A stretch of 64,000 nucleotides of DNA from Nilaparvata lugens (taxonomy: Eukaryota; Arthropoda; Insecta; Hemiptera; Delphacidae), in contig NC_052510.1 in the NCBI RefSeq assembly GCF_014356525.2, positions 12,678,660 through 12,742,659 on the forward strand, in the 5' to 3' direction. The translations under genes were made by a program, and so were the position numbers. Position 1 is the stretch's first letter. Every line of letters begins with the position of its first letter. The notes under the pieces were generated by a model. The model ran no database searches. It was not told the DNA's origin and saw only the letters and a program-made list of their open reading frames with translations. Shown here piece by piece: positions 36,078 to 48,341 of this stretch.

Positions 36078-36471
36078 ATCATGAGGAATTGGCAATATAT
36101 TGTTCATTCATAAACTGATGTGTAGATGATACACAACATCATCTACCTAGTGTGAATTGAACGGAAAGCTTTTCCATGATCTCTCTGTACAATACCTACT
36201 ATTACTTAATAGTAAATAAATTGTAATAACATATTCATGGTTTATTTCCCGTTCTAAATGGTTTTCCTCTCATCAGCTCATTGATACAGTATCATCACTT
36301 CTCCCACCAATGGACCACGTTCACCCAACATCCACTCAAACACACACACTATAAATAAAACAAAGTGATTCATGATTGTGATGGTGGTAGTGGTGATGGT
36401 TACTGGTGTTGAATAGGTCCATTCTACCGTATAATTCACCAGTTCAGTTGCTACTGCTGATATAGTGACAT
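36078..36471. other. No gene seen
   Basis: Mixed sequence with gtg/ggt repeats near 36,375-36,410. Confidence 0.4.
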
Positions 36472-37578
36472 TCTGTCAGCATTCCTCATAAGCAACATCA
36501 CCACTTCCCATTCAACGAATGCTGACAGTTGAAAGTGAATTTCAATATTGTTGTCTATAGTGAGATTCACTTTAAATTGTCAGTAATCTTAATGAATAAT
36601 ATTAGTAGCACCCATTTAACCAACGCTGACAGATGTAGGTGCATTTCTATATTGCTGTCTCTAGTGAGATTCACTTGAAAATGGCAGGATTCCTCATGAA
36701 TAGCATCAGTACTTCTCATTTGAATAATGCTGACAGTCGAGAGTGAGTCTCACTAACGCAGAGAGTGACCCGTTTTTTCAGTTTTTTTTTAGAGAAATGA
36801 TGCCATGAAATAACGTGAGTCTAGTTGAGCTTTGCTTCCGATCAATTGTGAAAATTGAATTGGACGCGGTTAATCAAAACCATAACAAAGCTCCATTGTA
36901 CGCCCATTAATCCCACAGCATTTTATCTTTCATTGAGTTGGCCAGTCACATAATTTTGAACGCCATACGCTCTGCTCGCTCATTCGTTTAAAAACCAATC
37001 GGACTAACATCTGTCAGGCCGTAATGAGTTATTGGATATCGGACGTTTTTTTCAGTAGGTAATCCTTTTTGGAAATTATGGTAATCGGCTGCTTCCATTG
37101 CGGTACCTGTCAGGGTAGGAGGGTGGGAATTGAGGGTTGTTTAGAGAGAGTTCATGATCAGATTGAGCTCTGAATTGATTATATGAAACGAGAACTGATT
37201 ATTTATGGATGAATTGGGAAATTACAATGAAAAAATTGATAATCATGATAAAAACCCAGTATTTTTGTGAAGGGTACAGTATTAGAATATCATAGAAATA
37301 ATTAAGCGGAAAACTCATCATGAACGCAATATATTCACGTTACTTACATTGAACCACAGTGCTCTGTTTTTGATATTGTTGTAATTTATGTATTTATTAT
37401 TGATGTTCGTGTGCAACTCTTTGTATAGTGCATGGCACTTATAACAATTAAGATTTCTATTCTATTCTATTGAACTACAAGTTCCTTTTCTTAATCGATT
37501 GGAATGATTAGAAGTTATTGGCTATCTTTAGTTTCTTATTGTTGAATGTATTTTATTTGCTGACTTCAGTTTAGCTGA
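36472..37578. repeat. 1.1-kb tandem duplication, unit 1 (3-unit MITE array inside)
   Basis: Starts at gtcagcattcctcataagca. The first 290 bp hold MITE-like units with gctgacag...gtgaattt and agtgagattcact in inverted pairs. A unique-like stretch follows (gagtctagttgagctttgct through gaatgtattttatttgctga). Confidence 0.9.
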
Positions 37579-38795
37579 TGTCAGCATTCCTCATAAGCAA
37601 CAACACCACTTCCCATTCAACGAATGCTGACAGTTGAAAGTGAATTTCAATATTGTTGTCCATGGTGAGATTCACTTGAAATTGTCAGCATCCCTTATGA
37701 ATAGCATCAGTACTTCACATCTAACCAATGCTGACAGATGTAGGTGAATTTCGATATTGCTGTTTCTAGTAAAATTCACTTGAAATTGTCAACAATCTTA
37801 ATGAATAATATTAGTAGCTCCCATTCAACCAACGCTGACAGATGTAGGTGAATTTCTATATTGCTGTCTCTAGTGAGATTCACTTGAAATTGTCAGGATT
37901 CCTCATGAATAGCATCAGTACTTCTCATTTGAATAATGCTGACAGTCGAGAGTGAGTCTCACTAACGCAGAGTGACCCGTTTTTTCAGTTTTTTTTTAGA
38001 GAAATGATGCCATGAAATAACGTGAGTCTAGTTGAGCTTTGCTTCCGATCAATTGTGAAAATTGAATTGGACGCGGTTAATCAAAACCATAACAAAGCTC
38101 CATTGTACGCCCATTAATCCCACAGCATTTTATCTTTCATTGAGTTGGCCAGTCACATAATTTTGAACGCCATACGCTCTGCTCGCTCATTCGTTTAAAA
38201 ACCAATCGGACTAACATCTGTCAGGCCGTAATGAGTTATTGGATATCGGACGTTTTTTTCAGTAGGTAATCCTTTTTGGAAATTATGGTAATCGGCTGCT
38301 TCCATTGCGGTACCTGTCAGGGTAGGAGGGTGGGAATTGAGGGTTGTTTAGAGAGAGTTCATGATCAGATTGAGCTCTGAATTGATTATATGGAACGATA
38401 ACTGATTATTAATGAATGAATTGGGAAATTACAATGAAAAATTGATAATCATGATAAAAACCCAGTATTTTTGTGAAGGGTACAGTATTAGAATATCATA
38501 GAAATAATTAAGCGGAAAACTCATCATGAACGCAATATATTCACGTTACTTACATTGAACCACAGTGCTCTGTTTTTGATATTGTTGTAATTTATGTATA
38601 TTTATTATTGATGTTCGTGTGCAACTCTTTGTATAGTGCATGGCACTTTAACAATTAAGATTTCTATTCTATTCTATTGAACTACAAGTTCCTTTTCTTA
38701 ATCGATTGGAATGATTAGCAGTTATTGGCTTTCTTTAGTTTCTTATTGTTGAATGTATTTTATTTGCTGACTTCAGTTTAGCTGATGACAGCTTT
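37579..38795. repeat. 1.1-kb tandem duplication, unit 2 (4-unit MITE array inside)
   Basis: Same sequence as unit 1, but with one extra ~105-bp MITE-like unit (around 37,690-37,800). The downstream kilobase is nearly identical to unit 1, so the duplication is recent and the array length changed afterwards. Confidence 0.9.
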
Positions 38796-39087
38796 TTAAT
38801 GCTTGAACTAAGTAGTCTAAGACCTTAAAAAGGGAAGTAAAAAATGCAGTTTACCCGCCCGTACAGAATTAACTAGTACTCTAAAGTAAATGCATTCTGA
38901 GTTAAATTTATTTCAGTTCTAAGGAACATGACCCATTAGCAAGGATAGAGTGATTGTCATTTCTTCTAATCATCCATGCTGATTGTATCGTCTAGTTATA
39001 GTTACTGAATTTTATTCAGTACATGATAATAATCATTCAGTTTATCCATAAAAAATATATCAGTCTCCTGATTATCATCTTTTTTTT
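38796..39087. other. No gene seen
   Basis: AT-rich. Confidence 0.4.
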
Positions 39088-39208
39088 CTCTCTCTCTCTC
39101 TCTCTTTGTGGGTTAAGTGGATGAGGGGGCTCTTATTGCCTCAACTTCGCCCACATCACATTTATTGTAAAGTGTAAATAAAAGTAATTTATCTATCTCT
39201 CTCTCCAG
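39088..39208 (+). mobile_element. LINE 3' end inserted in a (CT)n tract
   Basis: CT repeats at 39,088-39,105 are followed by ggttaagtggatgagggggc, then tcttattgcctc, then aacttcgccc and AATAAA at 39,177. CT repeats (tctatctctctctcc) resume at 39,194. The stem GAGG...CCTC and the aacttcgccc box match the architecture of the other LINE ends. Confidence 0.7.
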
Positions 39209-39265
39209 AAATAATATAATCTAATCACTCGTCTCTATCTTTCTATAAAACAAAAAAGAAATTGA

Positions 39266-40256
39266 TCGATTCAGTCTAAATCAGAAGGAATCAGAAATGA
39301 TGATCTTGGAGTCCCTCAAGGAAGTATACTGGGTCCAGTTCTCTATAATATCTATGTTAATTCCATATCAAGTGTAATAAGACATGGAGAAATTTTTATG
39401 TACGCTGATGACACGGCTCTACTAATCGCGCATAGAGATCCAAGGGCGGCGGAGCAATTACTCCAATCAGATTTCAATCGAATTCTCAGATGGTCTCATG
39501 ATAGAAACTTGTTAATTAACAAGAAAAAAACAGTTCTAATGCATTTCAAATCACCCCATATTAGATGTGAAGGAACTCCAAAAATCTTTGTTCACAACTG
39601 TAAGTGCCTCTTCACTAACTCTTTTGAAAACTGTAGTTGTCCATCTCTGTCTTTGGTCAGTGATACACGTTACCTTGGAATAATGATAGATTGTAGCATG
39701 ATATGGCATTCTCAAATTGACAATATATCCAAGAAACTCCAGGCATTAAGCGCTAAAATATTTTATTTACATAAAAACATCACTGTTGATTGCCTGTATT
39801 TAATTTATAAGTCGTTAGTAGAATCCATTATACGATATGGAGTTCAATCATGGGGCTGTGCTGCAAATTACTTATTATTGAGAGTAGAGAAAATACAGTT
39901 GAGGATCCTAAAAGTTATTTCGTCTAGAATACCCCATCTAAACTTAAATTTGAACAACCTTCAAACCCTACAATTTTTATCAAACTCTGACACCAAGAAA
40001 TTTTTACACCTTCAAAATAATAGTATTTTTCAAAAATAATTTCCACTATAGACTTCTAGCTCCTCCTGCCCATTACAATTTCAGGTCACCAATAATATAC
40101 CAAATTCCCCGATTCAATAATATTTATGGAAAAAGATCTCTGCTCTACATAATACCTTTCCTTTTCAACAAACTACCTGCAAACATAAGAGACTACTCAA
40201 AAACGGATGTAATAATCTATGTAATAAACAATCCCAACTTGATTTCAACCCAGTAA
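39266..40256 (+). pseudogene. 5'-truncated LINE reverse transcriptase, one frameshift
   Basis: The open frame from 39,266 shows the RT palm: GVPQGSILGPVLYNIYVN (from 39,308) and the catalytic YADD (from 39,401). Thumb-like sequence follows, with LLINKKKTVLMHF, YLGIMID and the RYGVQSWG region. The frame stops at 40,039. In another frame the protein continues with PRFNNIYGKRSLLYIIPFLFNKLP and ends at 40,256, so one small indel near 40,030 breaks it. The endonuclease and the N-terminal RT motifs are absent, as in usual 5' truncation. It belongs to the Jockey/CR1-like group by motif style. It is not able to make a working protein as it stands. Confidence 0.85.
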
Positions 40257-40818
40257 AATCGAAATGAGAATAAAACACAGTGATAATAGTACTCTAAATT
40301 CTGAAATAAACAATAAATATTTATTATCATTATTTGAATAATAATTTCTAATAGGCCTGCGTACGATGAATTTTCTTTTTCATCTTTCAAATAGCCTATT
40401 CCGCTGGTTTTAAATTATTATATATATGTTGTAAAGTCACTGCCGCCAGCCTGAACGACTAATAATTTAGTAATATTAATATTGTATAAAATACTTCCTA
40501 CTTTATTCCTCATTTTATTCCTTTTAGTTCTTAATTAACTCCTTATTTATCATGCTTATAATAATGTTATTTATTAACTCTATTACTTTTATTTCTGATT
40601 ATTATGTTCTTTTTTATTTTCTCATTATTATTGTAATTCCTTTTTTTTCATTTCTTGTATTCACGACAAATAGCCTAATTTTATTTTATTTGTACTTTAT
40701 TTTAATTTGAAGTTGTGAAAATTTTGTTTTGATATGGCACCTGCTGAAAAACCCATGGGTTTAGCAGGACCCAACATTGTAAAAATTATTTTCCAATAAA
40801 ATTGATTGATTGATTGAA
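40257..40818 (+). mobile_element. 3' UTR and tail of the 39.3-kb LINE
   Basis: AT-rich UTR ending in a strong hairpin (CCTGCT...AGCAGG, with AACCC/GGGTT inside; 40,740-40,768), then ccaataaaa and a (TTGA)n tail. The hairpin is a candidate recognition structure for the element's RT. Confidence 0.75.
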
Positions 40819-41385
40819 TTTATGTTGAAGGGTCTAATGATAGAATATAGTTTTTGAATTTCTTGGAATAAAGTACATGGGATAATGTGTGAGGAAATAG
40901 TCTATCCTATTAGATTTATTCCTATATATCGATTTATCAGATTCTCTCTATATTTTAATAGATTAAGAATGTTTGTACTTTATCTATCATTAGAGTTTAG
41001 CTAAAGGATCGTATCAATGTTCTCCATTGTATCTTCAAAGCATCCCAATCTTAACGATTTGTCTCAGTATTGGATACAATCTTATTTTCTCAATTCTCAA
41101 TAGATTGAAAGTACATTTTAAAATATCTTGGACCTGTTATTACTTAGTTTTTCGCAGTATTTTAATTTTAGGTTTTGTTAACCCCCTCCTTTATAATATT
41201 TCTTCTACGTAATTTCATTCATTCTAGAATTGAGAGTTCTTTCCTAAATTTTATGAAGAATAATGATACTGTGTTGATTAGTTCTATTACTATTAGAAAT
41301 CTACTTTTACTACTTCCATAGTGAACTTCACTCAATTACTTGAAAACACTGGCTTATGCCTACATGTGTATAGGCTCTCACAACA
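40819..41385. other. No gene seen
   Basis: AT-rich. Confidence 0.4.
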
Positions 41386-41462
41386 TAAGGGTAGCTATAT
41401 GTACGGTAACTGTACTGTATGATTTGTAAATTATGAGAATAAATTGATTTGATTTGATTTCA
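41386..41462 (+). mobile_element. Retroposon 3' end with (GATTT)n tail
   Basis: tagctatatgtacggtaact, then gagaataaattgatttgatt. A similar tail is at 14,551. Confidence 0.45.
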
Positions 41463-42130
41463 TTTGATCATAAGTTTCCTCATCATACCTATAACAACGC
41501 TATCCAAGTTTCAATTCCAAACTTGATCATGAGTATCCGTTTTATGATTATTTTTATTCAATAATTGTTCCCAATCATTTTTGGTATCCGCAGCCTTTTT
41601 GATACGATTAATTATGAACTTTTTTCCACACATGTAATTCTAATTTTACACGTGTGAAGCAATTGGCAAATCCATCCATGAATGAATTGATATAGATTCT
41701 AATATGATTGAATAATTGATATTGTTAAAGATTTATAAGATTCACATGGATGAATCTCGAATATATTTGTTGTCTCATTCTGCTTCATACATGCGAATGA
41801 CTCATATTTAGCTTGATACATATATTTTCGTTCAAGATAAAACAAAATGAAATGTTGATGACTTTCCGCTGTTTCTCTAGATAGATATCTCACATTTTTT
41901 ACCATTGTCTTTGTGACACCAAAAATATCAAATAACGGGAGAAGAGTGACAATATTTAGCCGAACGAGTCGACAAACACGTCGTGATGTGGAAAAAGTTC
42001 TTGATCAATCGAAAAGTAGAAAAGGCAGACGAGACCCAGGACCCAGCAACACTCGCTCTGTTATTATTACGCGGAAGAGAGTCGACAAAAAGCTCTGTGG
42101 GGTCAGACAAACGAACGTCAATGACTGGTA
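41463..42130. other. No gene seen
   Basis: ORF 41913-42131 (+) is Arg/Lys-rich but short and has no recognised domain. It leads into the purine block. Confidence 0.4.
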
Positions 42131-43190
42131 AAGAGATGGAGGGGAAAGGGTAGCAGAAGAAGATGACGAAGAAGAAGAGAAAGAAGAAGAAATACAAATT
42201 GAAGAGGAGAAATAGCAAGATCAAGAGGGACTAGGAAAAGAATATGAAAACTGAGAAGATGGAGAGAATTATTGAGATGGAGAGTGAGTGAAGATAACGG
42301 ACAGAGGAGGGAGAAGTTTGGAGATGACGAAGAGGAGATGGGACAGCTGAAGAAAACAAGAGATAGATTGAAGGGAGAGAAAACTGAGTTGAGGAAAACT
42401 GAAATAGAAGAGAATACGGGGACAAAGGGGAAGATGGAGATTGGAACCACAAAGGTGAAGTGTGGAGGATGAAAGAAGAGAAAGAATGAAAAGGGGAATG
42501 TGGGGAAGATGAAAAATTGTGAATAGAAGGAGATGATGAGGAAGGAGGAGGAGGGGGATGAGGAGGAGAAGGAGTAGAGAACTGTGGAAGAGAAGAAAAC
42601 GGAATGTGAAATGGAAAGAGAAAGGAAATGTTGAAGTGGAAATTGTTTGGAAGTGTATCATGAGAGAACAAGAATAAAATCAAGAAATCTCCAAGAAAAC
42701 TGAGGAAGAGAGGTAATGAAAGAATAAAGAGTAGAGACAAGTAAAGTTAAGAATAAGAAAACTGAGAAAGAATAAGATGGAAGGGATTAAGGAAGGCTAT
42801 GAGAAACCTCCACTGATGAAGGTGATATTATGAAAAGAAAATGATTAGTAAAACAAAGAAGATTATAAATTAAGAAGACTTAAATTTTTCACCTCTTCTA
42901 CATTGTAGAAGAGGGGAAAAATTAAAGTTTTGAATAAAGAATTCAGGAAATTAGCTGGAGTTGGAGGGAGAAAAAAATTAATAAATATAAGATTGAAGTT
43001 AACGGAGAATAAAACCAGAGGATGTGAAAGGGATAATCGAATAGAAAGTAACAAAAGAATGCAATGAGATAAGGAGAGATGGTGATAAGGAATGCGACTG
43101 AGAGGAATGATGAAAAGTGCGTAAAAGAGATCATGAGGGTGAGAAGTTGAAAGGAGCAACAGAAAGGACCGGAAATAGATTGAATTGGAC
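42131..43190 (+). repeat. Purine-rich block
   Basis: About 1 kb of A/G-rich + strand with degenerate gagaagatgg-type words. Three overlapping minus-strand Ser/Leu/Phe/Pro ORFs (up to 169 codons) are composition artefacts. Confidence 0.75.
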
Positions 43191-43560
43191 ATCGATGTCT
43201 CATTTCCCGAAACTCTCTCCCCCTCCTCTGCAAACCCCCACTCCAACCCCCTTAAACATACACCCCAGAGTGACAGGAAAGCCCTCTGCTGTTGCCATTG
43301 TTTTCCTGATGTGCCAAAGTTGAAAAACTCCACACACTCTTACTACAACGATCACTAGCACATCGACAAAAGTGAGTTTCACGTTCAACTGTCACAACTG
43401 GTTGAAACTGGGGATATTGGAAGTATTTATGAGGAATTCTGACAGTTTGAAGGGAAACTCCCCCTAATGGCCGGCTTCTTTTTCTGTGTATCACGTCGTC
43501 AGTTATTGAACACAGCGTAACATGGTTCGTTATTATTGCAAACACTTCACTACTGCTGAA
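43191..43560. mobile_element. MITE-like relic (about 43,372-43,465)
   Basis: agtgagtttcacgttcaact, then gtcac, later ctgacagtttgaagggaaac and tccccc. This is the same inverted agtgag...gacag theme as the 4.5-kb and 36.5-kb MITEs, degraded. The rest of the interval holds no gene. Confidence 0.4.
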
Positions 43561-43960
43561 GAAATATCAAGATCATTTTTGCACTTCACTAACGATAATT
43601 GATTGTCTTGCAGTCTAGCTATCTTGTACACAGAGACTTCGAGTTATTAATTTTGTTTTTTGTTCCGTTTCTTCCTTCTTCATGTTCAGTTCTTCTTTTT
43701 AATTTTCACTAACTTCGTTAGTTTTCATCACGCTCCTATTCTACTCTTTCTTAATTTCATCTCCTTCTTCATCTTGTTATAGTTTTTTCTTCATTTTGTT
43801 TTCACTCACTTTTCAAATTTGAGCTGGTAGTCTCTCATACTGTGCCGTTCGTACACTCTCACCCCCAAAAAAAAACAGTGATAATAAATAGTAGTCGACA
43901 GTAATCGGTTTGAGTTAACAAAAAATCAGCTTAAATAAGGAACATTAACTCTCCTATACC
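43561..43960. repeat. Pyrimidine-rich stretch; no gene
   Basis: C/T-rich from about 43,665 to 43,810. Otherwise AT-rich. Confidence 0.45.
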
Positions 43961-43969
43961 ATGAAATAT

Positions 43970-44635
43970 CTACTTATGCTATCTTTTCTCTACTGTGGCA
44001 CGCTTTATGAAGAAGAGAAAATAGGGAGAATGACAAGCAAAAATAAATAAGAGATAAGAAAAGTACATTGTGAGAAGAGAAGGAATACTGTAGAGTGTTA
44101 AGAGCGACAACTGAGAGTATAGAGGATACGAAATTGATGGAGGAAGGGAAAATTATAAAAGAAGTAGGCTACTGTATCAGGAGGAAATATGAAATGAACG
44201 CTGAATTGAAATATAAAAGGATGAAATATGAAATGAACGCATAATTTGGAAAAATTGGAGAATGAGTTAATAAAGGAAAAGGGGAATGAAGGTTTAAGAA
44301 TAAGATTAGAACTGAAAAATGATAAGGAAGTATAAAGGATTGTGAACTATTTCGAGCAGATTAGAATGGAAGATTGAATAAAATAAATAGGAGTTGAGAG
44401 GAGCGAACAGGAACGGATAAATAAAAATAGGAAGAAGAAGAGACAATAAAAAGTAGTGAGAGTGAGAAATGATAGAGAAGAGTGATGGATAAAATGTTTA
44501 TATAATTCAATTAAAATGATGGATATATAAGAAGAGTGATGGATAAAATGTTTATATAATTCAATGAAAATGAGAATGGTGATTATGAGATGAAAAAATA
44601 AATAAATGCAAATTAAAAAATAAGAAACGCCTACG
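43970..44635 (+). repeat. Purine-rich block, inverted relative of 54.84-55.26 kb
   Basis: tatgaaatgaacgc (44,192 and 44,229), ttcaatgaaaatgagaatgg and aataaatgcaaattaaaaaa are present here. Their reverse complements appear at 55,230, 54,890 and 54,855 in mirrored order. A local 62-bp duplication (gatggataaaatgtttatat) is at 44,484 and 44,531. Confidence 0.7.
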
Positions 44636-44645
44636 TAAAATAAAA

Positions 44646-46738
44646 TGCATGAACATTGAGGTTAGAGTTACTTGTTTACGTTTTGAAAAGAATTAGTCGA
44701 TCTTGGATAAATCGATAATTATTAGAACCAATACTGAACGAATCAGCTGATTATTCGATCAACCCATATGACCGGTTGAATCATATAAAATTCACTCATA
44801 AAGGATATATTATGTATACTAAAGGAAGTCGATGTGTAGAAATACAAATAACTATTATTTCTGTATAAATATTTATTATAATCTAAAAAAGCATGATAAA
44901 TCAAGAGTATACAAAACTCATATAAAAACTAAATGTATTATCTATTAAAATCGTATGTTACGATTTATTTATGAATTCAATTTAAGATAAACACTCCATA
45001 TATTTGTATGAAAACTTCTTTTATTAATTTTTTCTATTGTAAAGCCGAGGAAGCCCTGATTCCCAAGGCAACCAATTGTATTGAGTCTATTAAATTGAAG
45101 GCCAATCAGAGAGTAGCTTACAGAATTATTCTAGGAAGAGGCAAATTTTTCTAAAAACCTCCTTCTTCTGGCTTAAGATCCCAACCCGAGAGGATGCACA
45201 TGGAGTTTAGGGTCTTTTCTTATTCCTTTTAAAAATTTTTAATGAATTATTAAGCCAAACCCTTTTTTAAATGTAATGTATGTTTGTTGAATGTTAATTG
45301 TTTGTGAACTCAGTGCTGTCAAGGAGTTCGTAATTGTAAAGATTCCCATAAAAATAGCTTTAATTCGAAAGAAACTTATAAAAATCTGGATCACGCGTTA
45401 GCCCAGCAGTGACGAAAAGGAGCCTACCTAATTAATTATTGGAAATAATTAATTCAATCCACGAGAACATCCAGAACTTCAGTCAGTGAGTGATAAGTCA
45501 AACAAATGAGCTCATTTTTCTACGTTCAGTGGGGTAATAATTAATAAAAAAGCGCTATTCCAATTAATTGAATTAAAATTAAGAGTCACCACGTGTTGAA
45601 CAATATCACATAGTTCACAAGAACATTTTATAAATTTATTTATTATATGTAGGAAGCTTACTTCCATGCACTGCCCGAATTCATATTAAAAGCCCTGAGA
45701 TCTCATGTTTGAATATTAATTTATTAAATATTAATTTTGTAATTGAACCAAGTATATCATATCAAACTTATAGACCGAACAGGTTTTTATTGGTAGAATT
45801 TTGTATTGATTGGAAGTCTAAGTACCAGTATTAAATATAATATATTTATGAATTTGAAACTCATTATTGTGAATATTAGCAAAGCCTGTGATAATTATTC
45901 AGATTTTAAAAGTAGATTATTTAAGTGAATTATAGTTATATCGAATATCTTATGCACATCTTTTTTGTGGGAATATATTTTGTGTTTTATGTCAGCATAC
46001 AAACTTATAGAATTTTTTATTATATCCCAATTCATCTCGTGTTATATAGTTTGAGCTGTTTTGGTACCAACAAATATTAGCAGCATTTAAAATTATTGAA
46101 TCAAATAATATTAACCTTATTCAAAGCACTCAATATTTATCATCCTTTGATGATATTCATTCTATCAGCCAGAACAAGTATATTAAGAAATTATATTAAT
46201 AAGGTTCCAGTTATATCATATAAGGATCCAGAGAGCTTCAAGAACTGGCGTTGTAAGTTCTAAGGAATTTTGAAAGGGTATATTGGTGAATACTTGTATT
46301 CACGACGAGCGTTTTAAGAATCAACTAGAAACAACTATAGTTGGTCCTGATTATTCTCTAGTGGTACATGGTTACTGATAATCAGTCATCAAATATTCTT
46401 TTAATTTCCTTACTGGTATTCTTCAAGAACTTCATAGAAGCAGCGGTAAGAATTACCAATTACCGATCACTGAACCTTATGGTGATTATTTGTATTTATA
46501 AAATTCATGTTTCTACCACTGAGCTAGAGCTGAGGTTTGAACCCAGTAATTTTGCGAGCCGGAAGGCCTTAATTTTTTGTGAATTTATTCGCAAAAGAGG
46601 GAATTTAGAGACTGCTCTTATAAATACCAGAAACATCGTATTATCTGTGAAGGAATTGCAATCCACAACTTCTCACAATAGCTTCATAACGTGGGACTCT
46701 ATCATAAGAGATAACCCCCCCAGGAGCACAACTTCACA
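44646..46738 (+). mobile_element. 5' LTR (2.09 kb) of a gag-only LTR retrotransposon
   Basis: Begins TGCATGAACATTGAGG and ends ...GCACAACTTCACA (TG...CA ends). It is repeated at 51,945-54,046 with about 20 differences by eye over 2.1 kb. Shared sequence extends a further 10 bp upstream (taaaataaaa). The LTR is unusually long. A TATA-like box (tataaaaa, 45,378) could serve the promoter. ORF 46368-46886 starts in the LTR and runs past its end; I do not call it. Confidence 0.85.
45378..45385 (+). promoter_or_regulatory. TATA-like box in 5' LTR
   Basis: cttataaaaatctggatcac sits mid-LTR and is preserved in the 3' LTR as cttataaaagtctggatcac. Promoter role is inference. Confidence 0.3.
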
Positions 46739-46742
46739 CAAT

Positions 46743-46760
46743 GGCACCCAACCAGTGGAG
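46743..46760 (+). other. Primer-binding-site candidate
   Basis: tggcacccaaccagtgga lies 4 nt after the LTR end. TGG complements a tRNA CCA end, and the sequence resembles TGGCGCCCAAC-type tRNA-Lys sites. The identity of the tRNA would need a match to host tRNAs. Confidence 0.5.
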
Positions 46761-47366
46761 CATGATGAAAAGCTTACCTACTCAATCTTACTATCAATGA
46801 TTAATGGAATTATTGATAGAACTGAAAGCTGCAAGAAACATAATCTGAAGTTGTTTCGACAAGATATATCTGATGATCTATTGTAAGTTCTGGCTAAAAT
46901 AATTGAGTTGCTCTTCAAATTAAAATTTTTCAAGCTGCATAAATACAGACAAACTGTATCACACGAGTTTGATAACATAATTCTCATAATAGAGAAAATT
47001 GGATGGAAATTTCCATAAAAGTTATAGTAAAAATTTTGATTTTGATCTTTGAATCTAGACATTGTATGCTGACCAGGGTTATAGGTTATTTGAGGCATTA
47101 TAATACTATCGTTATTCAGGAGGATAAGACCCTAATTAAAATTTTAAGAACTATATTAGTGTAATTTGTAAGCCATATCTGTCTATGTTGATAAGCGTAC
47201 CTGTAGCACTCGAAGGTCTTTTTGTAATATATGTACATGACACTTGAAACTTCAACACAACACAATTTTATCCAGACTAGGCACTATCACTGAATTCATT
47301 TTAATATTCCTGAGACTTGGCAACACACTTGGCTATTTACTCGAAGTATTCCATAATAACGTCACC
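46761..47366 (+). other. 5' untranslated region of the LTR element
   Basis: No ORF with a domain. The next good ATG is at 47,367. Confidence 0.45.
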
Positions 47367-48341
47367 ATGAACCAGTCGCCAGCTAACTCGCAAATTTCCT
47401 ACTTCAGCGAACATCCCCAAAACTATGTAGCCACGACACCGGCAAATCAACAGCCCCAGGACGATGCAGCGGAGACCCCACGAGAGAGAGAGGGAGGCAG
47501 CATATGCTCCATCAGTTTCGACCCGCAAAACTTAGCCCAATTGTCTTCTACGAAGATTGATAACGTCGTCGATGCGATTAATTCCGATGAGAGTCCGGAT
47601 GAGGGAGTGAGGGCGTCCAACCCGGTACCGGCGTCTTCGCAGATCGCCCCAAGCGCCGCCGAGGGAACGGAGAGTGCCGCCACCCAATCGCCATCCGATA
47701 TCGCCAGTCAACCGCCATCCGCAACCACCAATCTAGGAAAAGGCAACATCACATTAAATTCTTCAGTCGGATATACTACAAACTTCATAGCAAATGATTC
47801 TATAAATGAATTTAAACTCTTGCTCAGCCAAGCCTTGGAGGGAGTGACTAAAAAAATACAAGAAGATATCAATGAAAACACTAAAGCCATCCAGGATAAA
47901 GCGGAGGAAAATACTAAAATCTTACAGGAAGGTATCAAAACTATGGATGAAAAATTTTCTAGCTTCAGGGAGGAAGTGAGAAATATAATAGATACAAAAA
48001 TAGATACTCAATCTGCAGTTATCAAAAAGTTAGAAATTCGTATAGATGACGTCACCTGTCAAATAAATGAACGGTTAGATAACGTACCAAAGGAAGTTGA
48101 AAAACAGGTGGACGTATTGGGTAAGGAGCTGGGCACCGCTATCATGGAAACTGTCATGGGAAAGGTGTTAGAAAATAAGGGCGAGATAGAGTCGAAAGTG
48201 GAGGAAAATAATAAGAAAATAATAGAGATAGTCAAGGAACAAAGTAACGTGCAGGCATGTATGGCAAATTTAGCGGAGGAGGGGGCAAAATCAAGTGAGA
48301 GATACAGCATATTGGAGAATGCTATAGGCGGACAGCAGTGA
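47367..48341 (+). CDS. Gag-like protein, N-terminal coiled-coil region
   Basis: ATG at 47,367 (context gtcaccATGa) is chosen over the longer frame from 47,244, which starts at TTG and has no initiator. The N-terminus MNQSPANSQISYF is closely matched by the partial gag at 63,815, as is TPREREGGSICSISFDPQNL. Residues ~30-130 are Pro/Ser/Ala-rich. From residue ~145 a long Glu/Lys/Ile heptad pattern (KKIQEDINENTKAIQDKAEE...) suggests a coiled coil. The frame stops at 48,341 while coiled-coil sequence continues in another frame (...YDEVNTHKKIMND...), so the stop is a frameshift near 48,330. A Gag would package element RNA in cytoplasmic particles. Confidence 0.7.
   Translation: MNQSPANSQISYFSEHPQNYVATTPANQQPQDDAAETPREREGGSICSISFDPQNLAQLSSTKIDNVVDAINSDESPDEGVRASNPVPASSQIAPSAAEGTESAATQSPSDIASQPPSATTNLGKGNITLNSSVGYTTNFIANDSINEFKLLLSQALEGVTKKIQEDINENTKAIQDKAEENTKILQEGIKTMDEKFSSFREEVRNIIDTKIDTQSAVIKKLEIRIDDVTCQINERLDNVPKEVEKQVDVLGKELGTAIMETVMGKVLENKGEIESKVEENNKKIIEIVKEQSNVQACMANLAEEGAKSSERYSILENAIGGQQ

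Noticed and set aside
42118..42740. Overlapping minus-strand ORFs of 110-169 codons
   Set aside because: Ser/Leu/Phe/Pro strings in a purine-rich block, open in several frames; no domain.
46368..46886. 172-codon ORF crossing the LTR boundary
   Set aside because: The frame in the other LTR ends differently, and the protein has no domain; probably chance.
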